A stretch of DNA of 64,000 bases, taken from contig NC_089581.1 in NCBI RefSeq assembly GCF_019320115.1, positions 11,037,707 to 11,101,706 of the forward strand, in the 5' to 3' direction. Source of the stretch: Miscanthus floridulus. Lineage: Eukaryota > Streptophyta > Magnoliopsida > Poales > Poaceae. Made by a program: the position numbers and the translations under genes. Shown here one piece after another: positions 24,544-33,417 of this stretch. Under the pieces are notes generated by a model that saw only the letters and a program-made list of their open reading frames with translations, was not told the DNA's origin and made no database searches. Each line of letters opens with the position of its first letter. Position 1 is the stretch's first letter.

Positions 24544-24839
24544 TAACAAGTAGAGAATAAGAACTTGGAAGATGGTAGAGGCATTCAACTTTCAAATGCC
24601 ATGAAGAATATGGATATTGGTGAATTGAGGCCTAGGCAAGTGAATGATGATGAAGATGATCAAGTGTAAGTGCTCTCTAACTCAAATGTGCAAGATGATA
24701 CAAATCAAGTTAGTGCAAGTGGATCTCATGATAATAAACAAGATCAAGTGGCTAGTACATTATCTCAACCCAATGATCAAGCAAGTGAAGCAATCAAGTT
24801 CTAATCCTCTAACCAACCAATGTTGCAAGGGATCATCCA

Positions 24840-26027
24840 TTGAACACTACCATTGGTGATATTTCAAGAGGTGTGCAAACTAGATCAAGATTGGCATTAT
24901 TTTGTGAGCATTTCTCATTTGTGTCATCCATTGAACCAAAGAAGATAGATAAAGCTTTGAAGAATATTGATTGGGTAAATGCTATGCATGAAGAGTTGAA
25001 TAACTTCACAAGAAATCAAGTATGGGAATTAGTTGAGAGACCAAAGGGACACAATGTGATTGAAACCAAATGGGTCTTTAGAAACAAGCAAGATCAAGAG
25101 GGGATAGTAGTAAGAAACAAAGCAATATTGGTAGCACAAGGCTATACACAAGTTGAAGGTCTTGACTTTGGAGACATATATGCCCTGGTTGCTAGATTGG
25201 AAGCAATTAGAATCTTGTTAGCCTATGCTTGTGCCCACAATGTCAAGCTCTATCAAATGAATGTTAAGAGTATATTTCTCAATGGTTACATCAATAAAGA
25301 AGTATATGTTGAGCAACCTCCTAGTTTTGAAGATGATAAGCAGCCCGACCATGTGTACAAGTTGAAGAAAGCTTTGTATGGTTTGAAGCAAGCACCTAGA
25401 GCATGGTATGAGAGATTGAGAGACTTCCTACTCTCTAAAGGGCTCACAATGGGCAAGGTTGACACCACTCTTTTCATCAAGAAGATTAGAAAAGACTTAT
25501 TTGTATTACAAATCTATGTTGATGACATCATATTTAGATCAACCAATCAAGATTTTTATGATGAGTTTGGAAAGATGATGGCTAATGAGTTTGAGATGTC
25601 CATGATTGGAGAGTTGAGTTACTTCCTTGGTCTTCAAATCAAGCAGTTGAAGAATGGTATATTTATAAGTCAAGGCAAGTATATCAATGACATGATCGAG
25701 AAGTTTGGCATGAGTGATAGCAAAGTCATTAGTACATCAATGGGAACCAATAGCAACTTGGATAGTGATGCAAGTGGAAATATAGTGGATCAAAAGTTGT
25801 ATCGGTCTATGATTGGAAGCCTACTCTATATGACCACATCAAGGCCGGAAGTCATGTTTAGTATATGCATGTGTGCAAGATTTCAAGCCTCACTAAGAGA
25901 AAGTCATTTGAAGGCTACAAAGAGAATATCGAGGTACTTGAAGCATACACAAAATATTGGTTTGTGGTATCTCAAAGGAGCAAAGTTTGAGCTAGTTGGT
26001 TACTCTGACTCGGACTATGCGGGATAA
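24840..26027 (+). pseudogene. Copia reverse transcriptase, RNase H truncated
   Basis: The RT domain is clear: WVNAMHEELNNFTRNQVWEL, then KWVFRNKQDQEG, then LYGLKQAPRAWYERL, catalytic IYVDDIIF near 25520 and SYFLGLQIKQL. The first catalytic motif, normally Q-M-D-V-K-[ST]-A-F-L-N-G, reads QMNVKSIFLNG near 25255, so the metal-binding Asp is Asn. The frame stops at 26025-26027 immediately after LVGYSDSDYAG, which is the start of RNase H. The rest of that domain is missing, so the 3' end of pol was deleted. The 300 bases before this frame (24544-24839) are a degenerate linker with stops. Confidence 0.88.
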
Positions 26028-26795
26028 TATTATCATCACCCCATTCATTGACATTAATAATATTAACCTATCTATTTTTTGAACATTTGTGGTCATTGAT
26101 GACAAAGGGGGAGAGAAATAAAGATATAAGTGATAGGGGGAGAAACAACAAAGATATTAGTATATGGGGAGAAAAGACAAAAGATATATTAGTGTACTAA
26201 GATGGTGAAAAGACATCAAAGGTATGACCAAGGAAAGGAATCAACTAAAATTTTGAGCACACAAGTAGGGGGAGCAAGCTCATAAACTTGTATGGTGTAT
26301 TTGAATGTGCATTTCATATGTTTGCTTGCATGACATAAGTTTTGAATTTCAACATCCATGCTTGTGTGGCATATGCTAGTTGTAAGGTTGAATGATGAAA
26401 TGAAATCATTAGATAACTTTTATTTCCAAGCAAGTTTTTACAAGTGGTATCTTTTCAAAGTATGTTTCCAAGTGATATAGAACTAACCATGGTGCTAAGG
26501 ATGGTATAATGGTGCACTCCGATTGGTATCACGCTTCAAAGGTCCATCTTTTATACCTTAGCATCATTTGGTAGATATTGTCTCCTATAATTTCTATCTA
26601 AACATATGTGCAAGCTACAATCCAAACTCTTAGCACATATGTAGGGGGAGCAATTGCTACCATATGGAGTTCATGAAACTTGTCTATATCCTTTTTTACA
26701 AGGTAAATATGATTGGGTAAGCAACATAGATTCAATTGAATTTTAATTCATATCTTTGTATAAGGGTTGTCATCAATTACCAAAAAGGAGGAGAT
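26028..26795 (+). other. Copia 3' untranslated region with polypurine tract
   Basis: After the pol deletion comes a non-coding region with repeated short GGGGGAGA(A) words (26107-26285) and, just before the 3' LTR, AAAAAGGAGGAGAT (26782-26795), a good polypurine tract for plus-strand priming. No envelope-like reading frame is visible. Confidence 0.7.
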
Positions 26796-28759
26796 TGAAA
26801 GCTCTAGTTTGTTTTTGGTGAATTGATGAAACCCTAAGTGCTAACCTAGTTTATCAAGTGATCATGAGATAGGTAGCACACTCCAAGTGATGAAGCAAAT
26901 AAAGATCATAACATGATGATGATGCCATGATGATGATCAAGTGCTTGGACTTGGAAAGAAGAAAGAGAAAAACAAAAAGCTTAAGGCAAAGATATAAACC
27001 ATATGAGCTATTTTGTTTTGGTAATCAAGACACTTAGAGAGTGTGATCATATTTAGGATTCATAGCCGTACTATTAAGAGGGGTGAAACTCGTATCGGAA
27101 TACGGTTATCAAAGTGTCACTAGATGCTCTAACTCATTGCATATGCATTTAGGATCTAGTGGAGTGCTAACACCCTTGGAAATGTTTGTAAAAATATGCT
27201 AACACATGTGCATAAGGTGATACACTTGGTGGTTGACACATTTGATCAAGGGTGATGAAGTTTGGGAGCAAGGGTAGGAAACTCCACTGGCGGAGTGTCC
27301 GCCCGTAGAGTACGGACAGTCGGACGGTGCCATCAATGCCCTAGATAGAAAAGACGAAGGTCACTGGGAGTGATCGGACGCTGGCCACGGTTGGACCAGC
27401 GCGTCCGGTCAGATGTATCAGCGAAGACGCTAGCGTCGGTCAAACGACTGGATGCTGGGTCGCTCTACGACCGGACACTCGTAGGGTGTGTTCGGTCAGT
27501 GCTGACGTACGCTGACATGAGGCGCAAGAAGAGACATTGAATGATCGGACGCTGGGTGAGTCCGATTGGGCATGACCGGACGCGTTCGGCCATGAAAATT
27601 TGTGTTTGGAACCTTACTGGAAACGAGCGGACGCTGAGGTCCAGCGTCCGGTCACTTTCTAACTGACGCATCCGGTCAACTGATGACCGTTGAAATCCGA
27701 TGAACAATATTTGAAGTAGGGGACACGTGGCATGAATCACGTGGCCGAACACTGAGGGCCAGCGTTCGGTCGATTGGACCGGAGCGTCCGGTCACCCCGC
27801 GTTGTGCCCAGTGAAAGGGTACAATGGCTCTATTTTGTTGGAGCTTCTATTTAAGCCCCATGGCCAGTTGAAGCCCAGACTTTTGGCTATTTTCATTGAC
27901 ATAGCAACCTTGTGAACTTAGCCAAAGCTCTTCCACTCATATCCATCATTGATTCATTATCTTTGTGAGATTGGGAGAGAATCCAAGTGCATTGCTTGAG
28001 TGTTTGCATCTAGAGGCATTTGTTGTTCGTGTTTCGCTGCGGATTTCGTTTGTTACTCTTGGTGGTTGCCGCCACCTAGACGGCTTGGAGCAGCGAGGAT
28101 CGTTGAGCGGAGGGTGGTGATTGTCTCTGGCTCCGATCGTGGTGATTGTGAGGGGTTCTTGACCTTTTCCCGGCGGAGAGCCAAAAGGTACTCTAGTGGA
28201 TTGCTCGTGGCTTGTGTGATCCTCATCTTGTGTTGGTTGTGCGGCACCCTATTGAGGGGTTGACGTGTGAAGCCAATTAGCGTGTGAACCTCCAAGTGAG
28301 TGAATCGCCACAACGAGGACTAGCTTGTCGGCAAGCAAGTGAACCTCGGTAAAAATCATTGTGTTCATCATTGATTCCGAGGTGATTGGTCTTTATTGTT
28401 ATTCATCCTTGTGATTGATTGGTTCCTTCATCTACGCAGCGGTATAATCTTCTTGATCACTTTCTTTATATTACCGTAAACTAGTTGTCAAGCTTTTTAG
28501 TGTAGCTAGTTGTGAGAGCTTGCATGCTAGGTTGGTGTGGCTCTTTAGTTAGCCTTTGAGAGCACACTAACATAGAGTAGTGTCATAGTTATTGTGTGAA
28601 TAGACATTATCTAAACTAGAATTGTGATAGGTGGCTTACCTTTTAAGTAGGCTAGCACAACACTTGCTTCGCCTTATAATTATCTAACCGTTTTGTTAAA
28701 TATTGTTGTAGAAATTTTTAATAGACTATTCACCCCCCTCTAGCCATTAGAACCTTTCA
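26796..28759 (+). repeat. 3' LTR of the Copia element
   Basis: Uninterrupted 1,964-bp LTR, same ends as the 5' LTR and scattered substitutions relative to it. It contains the same arrays of ACCGGACGC / GCGTCCGGTC words (27360-27800), and its end (CACCCCCCTCTAGCCATTAG then AACCTTTCA) abuts the CTTGT duplication. Confidence 0.93.
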
Positions 28760-28764
28760 CTTGT

Positions 28765-28807
28765 TTGCACCGTCGATCCACTGAAAGGAAAAGCATCTCT
28801 CATGGTC
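28765..28807 (-). pseudogene. GRF gene B, start of exon 2
   Basis: After the acceptor TTGTATAG the minus strand reads DHERCFSFQWIDGAN, the CxF.W end of a GRF finger whose first half is in the preceding exon (28887-29087). The exon is cut here by the Copia element and continues at 15393. Confidence 0.75.
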
Positions 28808-28886
28808 CTATACAATGAGATTTCAATAAAATATTAGTAGCATACTTATACAAATAAAAAAAAGGATAGTGAAAACAATTTCTTAC

Positions 28887-29087
28887 ATTAAAACGATTGC
28901 ATGTGTAGAAGTAACGCGCCGCTGTGTCCGGATGTTTCGATTGAAAAACATGGGTCGGGAAACCACAGTCACAGTTAAAGATAGGGAGGTCAGGAGGGAC
29001 GGGGACATCTTTGCTAAACGCGTCGGGATATAATTCTCGAGGACGACCCCATTTTCGCCAAAACTCCTTCCAAAATATTTCTTGCAT
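28887..29087 (-). pseudogene. GRF gene B, exon with first half of the zinc finger
   Basis: Minus-strand reading starts after TTTGTTAG (or at the ATG) with MQEIFWKEFWRKWGRPRELY, then VPVPPDLPIFNCDCG, then THVFQSKHPDTAARYFYTC, and ends at AAT before GTAAG. CDCG and FYTC are the first three zinc ligands of a GRF finger; the fourth comes with CFSFQW in the next exon. The reading is intact over this exon. The gene points from the right end of the MULE inward, like mudrB in MuDR, but shows no resemblance to mudrB that I can see. Confidence 0.78.
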
Positions 29088-29590
29088 CTAACAAAACAGA
29101 TGTTATTTAACAAACATAAATCAAAACATCACAAATAAATGTCAATAAGAACCATAACTATAATACAACCAATTTCGTTCTAAGAACCCAAAGCAGTTAA
29201 TATTAAACCATAAACCTAGGGTTTCTCATTTGATGCACAACAATGAACTCATAACATAACTACATGCGCCTAGGTTTGCTAGCTTTTTCACGCCTTGGCA
29301 TCATTCTACGGTTGTATAATACATATATTGATGGATACAATGAAACCCTAAGTGATGACGATTATTACGTTCAAAAATCCGACTAATACATATCGAATCG
29401 GTGCGAAAAAATTAGGAGGGGAACGAAGATACCTTGCTCTCGAAGATCTATAGATCAAATCAAAGTTTTCAAGGTCTAATATGCCGATTCGTGAGGTAGG
29501 GTGAAGTGGGATGAGAAAAAACCCGAGAGGGAGGAGAAAGAAGAGAAAGAACGCTCGGGTAGAAAGGTTAGCCGGGGTTAAATGGCAGGG
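29088..29590 (-). other. Upstream region and probable first exon of GRF gene B
   Basis: Between the right inverted repeat and the first clear exon lie a CT-rich leader (about 29590-29440) ending at a possible splice donor AAG|GTATC near 29431, and a short open start at 29304 (MMPRREKASKPRRM) followed by a TAG/GT region. This may be a small basic first exon, but its splice to 29087 does not keep frame cleanly, so the assignment is weak. Confidence 0.4.
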
Positions 29591-29781
29591 AGCTCGGCGT
29601 CAGAGTGACTGGCGCCGAGCTCACTGCCATGTCATCTACTGTGCCCAGGAGCTCAGCGCTAAAACGTGTTAGCACGGCGCCAGCACCAATAACGCCGAGC
29701 TAAGAATCTATTTTTTAAATTCTTTTCGTCAAGGATCTATTTGTGATAAACTTTAAAAAAACTAAAATATAAAAAATTCGA
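29591..29781 (-). repeat. Right terminal inverted repeat of the MULE
   Basis: Reverse complement of the left repeat with scattered substitutions and a small deletion within the GGCGCC-rich part. It ends AAAAAATTCGA directly before the ACGTCGTCC duplication. Confidence 0.85.
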
Positions 29782-29790
29782 ACGTCGTCC
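29782..29790. repeat. Right 9-bp target-site duplication of the MULE
   Basis: ACGTCGTCC, partner of 2743-2751. On the minus strand it encodes the W-D-D-V of the GDSL gene. Confidence 0.8.
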
Positions 29791-30443
29791 CAGTAGAAGT
29801 GTTTGCTTGGGTCGTGGCACAGCGCGTACTGCCTCCTCCCGTCGTCGCCCTGCTGGGTGCTGGCCGCAGTAGCCGCCGGCGGTGCTCAAGAAAGGTCTCG
29901 CAGCACACGACCGTCGGGAATCGGGATGTACGCGATCGCGGCCTGCGTGCCATTGCAAGTGTCAGCTTCAGATATTATATGGTAATTGTTGTTTGTATAG
30001 TAGTAACTCACGCTTGTGCTGTTGTCCTTGTCGGCGGCGTAGGAGTAGTCGTTGCCGGAGACGACGACGAGCGCGATCCTGCCGTTGGCTGCTGCCGCAG
30101 GGTGCTGCTGCGCCTGGAACAGGTCGATCTGCGCGCTGGAAGTTGCCGTTGACTCTGATGGCAGTTTATCCAGTAAGCAGATGCCGGCTAGGGTGCAGCG
30201 GGAACACGCGCGACGCAGACACCCGGAAACCCAGCAGCGGGAAACAAGCCCTCGATCGCGTGCTCGCTTTTGCAACCCATCGCCCACGATACACCCAGCA
30301 GGGCGTGCGGTCAAGGCCTTCAATTCAATCCTCTTCCGGATCTGATTCTGATCGACCGATGATCTCGTCTGGACAATAATGCAAGCAATTAAGCTAATGG
30401 TCGCAAGCACCCTCGTCGCTCGCTTCTTGTTGCCACCTTCCAT
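29782..30443 (-). pseudogene. GDSL esterase/lipase, 5' part of the split gene
   Basis: Starts MEGGNKKRATRVLATISLIA at 30443, a charged start followed by a hydrophobic stretch that looks like a signal peptide. It contains AQIDLFQAQQ and GRIALVVVSGNDYSYAADKD, the Gly/Asn blocks of plant GDSL hydrolases. An intron seems to run from GTGAGT (about 30015) to CACGCAG, after which AAIAYIPIP follows. Then an internal deletion and frameshift bring in CCETF and finally RRQYALCHDPSKHFYWDD, where the MULE begins. The N-terminal GDS serine block is not recognisable, so part of exon 1 is also lost. These enzymes are secreted lipid or ester hydrolases. Which damage came first cannot be told. Confidence 0.8.
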
Positions 30444-31039
30444 AAATAAATAAATTAATCAATTTTTATAGTTGTTTTAAATCATTTTTAGTAGATTAAC
30501 TAAAACTGTGAAAATATTAATATTTATAACAGTAAATTAGTGTCATTAGGCCAGTTTCAGTGGATAGTTTTATGACGTTGTTTCCAAGACATATATAATG
30601 ACATAAAATTTGGATGGAACGCTCAGTCTCAATGCAAAGCTTCATTCTATAGTTTCATAAGCATTTAATTTAATGACACATAATCGTGCTAAGAGAGTTT
30701 TATCTTTCTTCTCTCTTCTTAAATAAACTGTCATGTCAATAAAAATATCTATGTGGCAACCTATTTAATACAAATAAAACTATCATTGAAACTAGCCTTA
30801 GATCACCATGAAATATATTTTTATGTTGTGCTCATTTAGTGCCATAAATACCGATGTTATATAAATTTAAGATTTTTAACTTAAAATAACTCTAAAAGTT
30901 GGTTTATTCGTGGTGTAGCATGTAGCACTGACAATCTGTTTATCTGTAACCGTAAGAGCAAAATCAACCCACCAACACGAACAACAGTAATGTTGGTCTC
31001 ATCTTAAAAATGTGCTTCACGTAGACTTGTATAGATTGA
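30444..31039. other. Upstream flank of the GDSL gene, AT-rich
   Basis: AT-rich sequence with no supported gene; presumably the old promoter region of the GDSL gene on the minus strand, now overrun by small transposons further right. Confidence 0.45.
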
Positions 31040-31383
31040 GGGGGTGTTCGGTTCCACGGACTAAATTTTAGTCCATGTCACATCGGACGTTCGGATGTTA
31101 ATTAGGAAGACTAAATATGAGTTAATTATAAAACTAATTATATAGATGGAGACTAATTTACGAGACGAATTTATTAAGCCTAATTAACCCATCAGTAGCA
31201 CATATTTACTGTAGCACCACATTATCAAATCATGGACTAATTAGGCTTAAAAAATTCGTCTCGTAAATTAGTCACAATCTATATAATTAGTTATTTTTTA
31301 GTCTATATTTAATACTCCATGTATATATCCAAATATTTAATAGGACATGAACTAAAATTCAGTCAAAGAAACCGAACATACCC
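31040..31383. mobile_element. MITE, 344 bp, PIF/Harbinger-like
   Basis: Ends GGGGGTGTTCGGTT and AACCGAACATACCC are imperfect inverted repeats, flanked by TGA on both sides (31037-31039, 31384-31386). Internal sequence has further inverted pairs (GACTAATTTACGAGACGAAT against ATTCGTCTCGTAAATTAGTC). There is no coding region. Harbinger-type MITEs normally duplicate TWA, so the superfamily call is tentative. Confidence 0.7.
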
Positions 31384-31470
31384 TGAGACTACAATTTTTA
31401 CAACGCGGTGTCCTACTCCCTTTTGTTCTCTCTCACCTCAAAGGTCGCTTTCGTTTTCTTTTACAGTGAA

Positions 31471-31705
31471 CTCCCTTTATCCCAAATTATTTGTCGTTTT
31501 TTATTTTCGTACCATAAGTTTGACTTAATTTATAAAAAATACGTACAACATTTATATCTCTAAATAAATTTATTAAAAAAGCTAGATTCAAAAATCTTTC
31601 TAATAATACTAATTATGTATCATAAATATTAATATTTTTAATATATATTTTGTTAAAGTTATTTATTAGAAAATGAAAATAATATATATTTTAGAACGAA
31701 GGGAG
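31471..31705. mobile_element. Stowaway-like MITE
   Basis: Starts CTCCCTTTATCCCAAATTAT and ends ACGAAGGGAG, the decayed form of the CTCCCTCCGTCCCAAA terminal repeat of Stowaway (Tc1/Mariner) MITEs. The interior is AT-rich and non-coding. Confidence 0.75.
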
Positions 31706-31752
31706 TATTGGCCAGTCATGTCCATCTTCCATCTCCTTTCCCTAGGACGGCG

Positions 31753-31897
31753 CTTGTTCGGCTTGAACTCGGCCTGATATGCTTTTTTTTTCGTCTAAAA
31801 CAGTATTGTTTCACGAAATTTTAGTATAAACAGTGTTTTCAGTTATAAACCGTGTTTCCAGTCATGAACAGTGATTTTTTTTTTCAGCCGAACAAGG
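31753..31897. mobile_element. Small inverted-repeat element (CTTGTTCGGCT...AGCCGAACAAGG)
   Basis: A 145-bp non-coding stretch bounded by CTTGTTCGGCT and AGCCGAACAAGG. It contains AACAGTGTTTT/CAGTCATGAACAGTG words shared with the stretches at 32194-32352, 32706-32848 and about 50180-50270, so it belongs to one repeated small family in this window. Confidence 0.6.
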
Positions 31898-32021
31898 CCC
31901 GTAGCTTTTCCATGAGGCGTTAGACTTCTCTGCAGGCTATTCTGACAGATCGACTGTGGGGAAATAGCATGGCATCCGATCCTACGTGTCTCTGCAGAGC
32001 CGCTGTACACTGTGCTTGCGG

Positions 32022-32180
32022 CATTTTTATCTCCAAATAAATTTATTAAAAAAGTAGATTCAAATATCCATTCAATAATACTAATTATGTATCATAAATA
32101 TTAATATTTTTTAATATATATTTAATTAAAGTTGTTTATCGAAAAACGAAAACAACAAATATTTAAAGACGGAGGGAGAA
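32022..32180. mobile_element. Partial second Stowaway-like MITE
   Basis: Nearly the same sequence as the 3' two thirds of 31471-31705 (AAATAAATTTATTAAAAAAG, TATCATAAATATTAATATTT), ending GACGGAGGGAG. The left end is missing. Confidence 0.65.
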
Positions 32181-32193
32181 GTGTACTACGACA

Positions 32194-32352
32194 TATAAGG
32201 GCCTTTCGCTGGTCTTATCAGACCAGCCAGCCGGCTGATCCCTCCTCTCAATAGACTGTTCACCAAAACAGTCCAACAGTGTTTTTCTCTCACAACAAAC
32301 CAACCGGAACAGTATTTTTCAGCCAAGTTTCGGACTAGCGAACGGGGCCATA
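32194..32352. mobile_element. Small MITE-like element
   Basis: Bounded by GGGCCTTTCGCTGGTC and GACTAGCGAACGGGGCC (inverted), with an internal GTGTTTTTCTCTCACAACAA and GGAACAGTATTTTTCAGCC shared with 32706-32848. Non-coding. Confidence 0.6.
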
Positions 32353-32705
32353 ACATACTACTACTACAGTACAACGTTACGTGTCAGCTGACTGTGCGTC
32401 GATCGTTTGATCTCATCAAAGTATACTAGGCACCTGCAGCCTGAATGAAAAATTAAAAATAAGGAAAATGCTTTTTCATGATGACGAGAGGCCCCGGTGC
32501 CGGAAGGCTACTGTTACGTGTACGGTATGACGACGTACGTGCGAACCGTTGGTTAATTAAACAGATTATTATTAATTACAGGTCATCTTGGTTACGATCT
32601 CGATCTCGCTGGACTTTTACAGCTAACACTAGACCAGGATCGATCGTATAGTAGGCTTACGTATGTATGCAGGCATGGTACGTGGTACATTGCTAGCTAG
32701 TTCCA

Positions 32706-32848
32706 GCCTTGTTCGGCTTACCCCGTATTCGGCTCGTTCTACTTTTTTTTCAGTCGGAATCGTGTTTTTCTCTCACAACAATTCAGCCGGAACAGTGTTT
32801 TTCAGCCTTTCAGCCAGCCAAAATTCTACCAGCCAAACGGAGCCATAT
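32706..32848. mobile_element. Small MITE-like element, same family
   Basis: Starts CCTTGTTCGGCT and ends CCAAACGGAGCC, with the internal TTTTTCTCTCACAACAA and GGAACAGTGTTTTTCAGCC words of the previous element. Non-coding. Confidence 0.6.
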
Positions 32849-33048
32849 AGTCATTCCATTCCATAGATACGTATGCACGCACGTAATTAATTAACGTAAC
32901 TCAAGTCGAGCACGCGCGTACGTACGCCTTCCAAGTTTCCGGGAAGCGGCAAGGGACGTACGCGATGGAGCGCGCGCGAGGGGTCGACGACGACCGATGA
33001 TACAATACAGCCACCGTATCCTATCCTATGTAGGAGTATTAATATCAG

Positions 33049-33086
33049 CGCCAGATCGACCTGTTCCAGGCGCAGCAGCAGCCAAC
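33049..33086 (+). pseudogene. Short GDSL gene fragment
   Basis: CAGATCGACCTGTTCCAGGCGCAGCAG here repeats, in opposite orientation, the GDSL sequence at about 30105-30132. It would encode QIDLFQAQQQ. Nothing similar extends on either side, so it is a small copied or rearranged scrap. Confidence 0.45.
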
Positions 33087-33373
33087 CGAGGCGAACGAGC
33101 ACGAGCACGAGCAGCAACCGGTTTGCGGATCAAATCATATCTGTTAACTTGTTGATCTCGATGACGGATCGGAGTCCGGTTGGAGACGTACATGGAGTTC
33201 GATTCATGCATATGCATATCCCCAGGATCGGATCCCCGCTACTACCCTACCATAAATTATATACATACATACGCACGCACAAAGCACGGCGATATCAACC
33301 AACCGCTCTCGATCGCAAGCTCCTTGAGATCGATCGATCTAGTTCGCCGGCCTGCTCTTTTCCAAGTTCGAAC

Positions 33374-33382
33374 GTATAAATC
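33374..33382 (+). promoter_or_regulatory. Possible TATA box of the acidic-protein gene
   Basis: GTATAAATC about 40 bases before the ATG at 33418. The spacing would leave a very short 5' UTR, so the true start site could be elsewhere. Confidence 0.4.
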
Positions 33383-33417
33383 GCTCACCGATTGAGTCGA
33401 CACGTAAAAAGGCGGCC

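Larger units (their letters stand above)
15399..28759 (+). mobile_element. Sirevirus-like Ty1/Copia retrotransposon with both LTRs
   Basis: 5' LTR 15399-21116 (1,966 bp once a 3.75-kb insertion is removed), 3' LTR 26796-28759 (1,964 bp), both TGAAAG...CTTTCA, with a perfect 5-bp duplication CTTGT at 15394-15398 and 28760-28764. The primer-binding site TGGTATCAGAGC follows the 5' LTR. Coding order is gag, protease, integrase, reverse transcriptase, RNase H, which is the Copia order. The long, coiled-coil-rich gag, the tRNA-Met type primer site and the roughly 2-kb LTRs fit Sireviruses, a plant Copia lineage. Coding regions carry several stops and a 3' deletion, so it is defective. It is inserted in exon 2 of GRF gene B. 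Confidence 0.92.
2752..29781. mobile_element. Composite MULE with nested retrotransposons, 27,030 bp
   Basis: The block is bounded by inverted repeats (2752-2960 and 29591-29781) and by a 9-bp imperfect target duplication. It lies inside a GDSL coding exon that resumes on the other side. Removing three later insertions (10251-11715, 12982-14872, 15399-28759) leaves about 10 kb. Original gene order: transposase plus plant mobile domain (+, from 3819), GRF zinc-finger gene A (+, from 9895), and GRF zinc-finger gene B (-, from about 29300 leftwards, ending at 12388). Genes A and B end tail to tail about 350 bp apart, as mudrA and mudrB do in maize MuDR. All genes carry stops and frameshifts, so the copy cannot act on its own. 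Established: MULEs have long inverted repeats and 9-bp duplications. Inferred: that all three genes belonged to one autonomous element. Confidence 0.82.

Noticed and set aside
29886..30443. 185-codon minus-strand frame as an intact secreted protein
   Set aside because: It contains an intron read through and lacks the catalytic serine block; it is the 5' part of the split GDSL gene.
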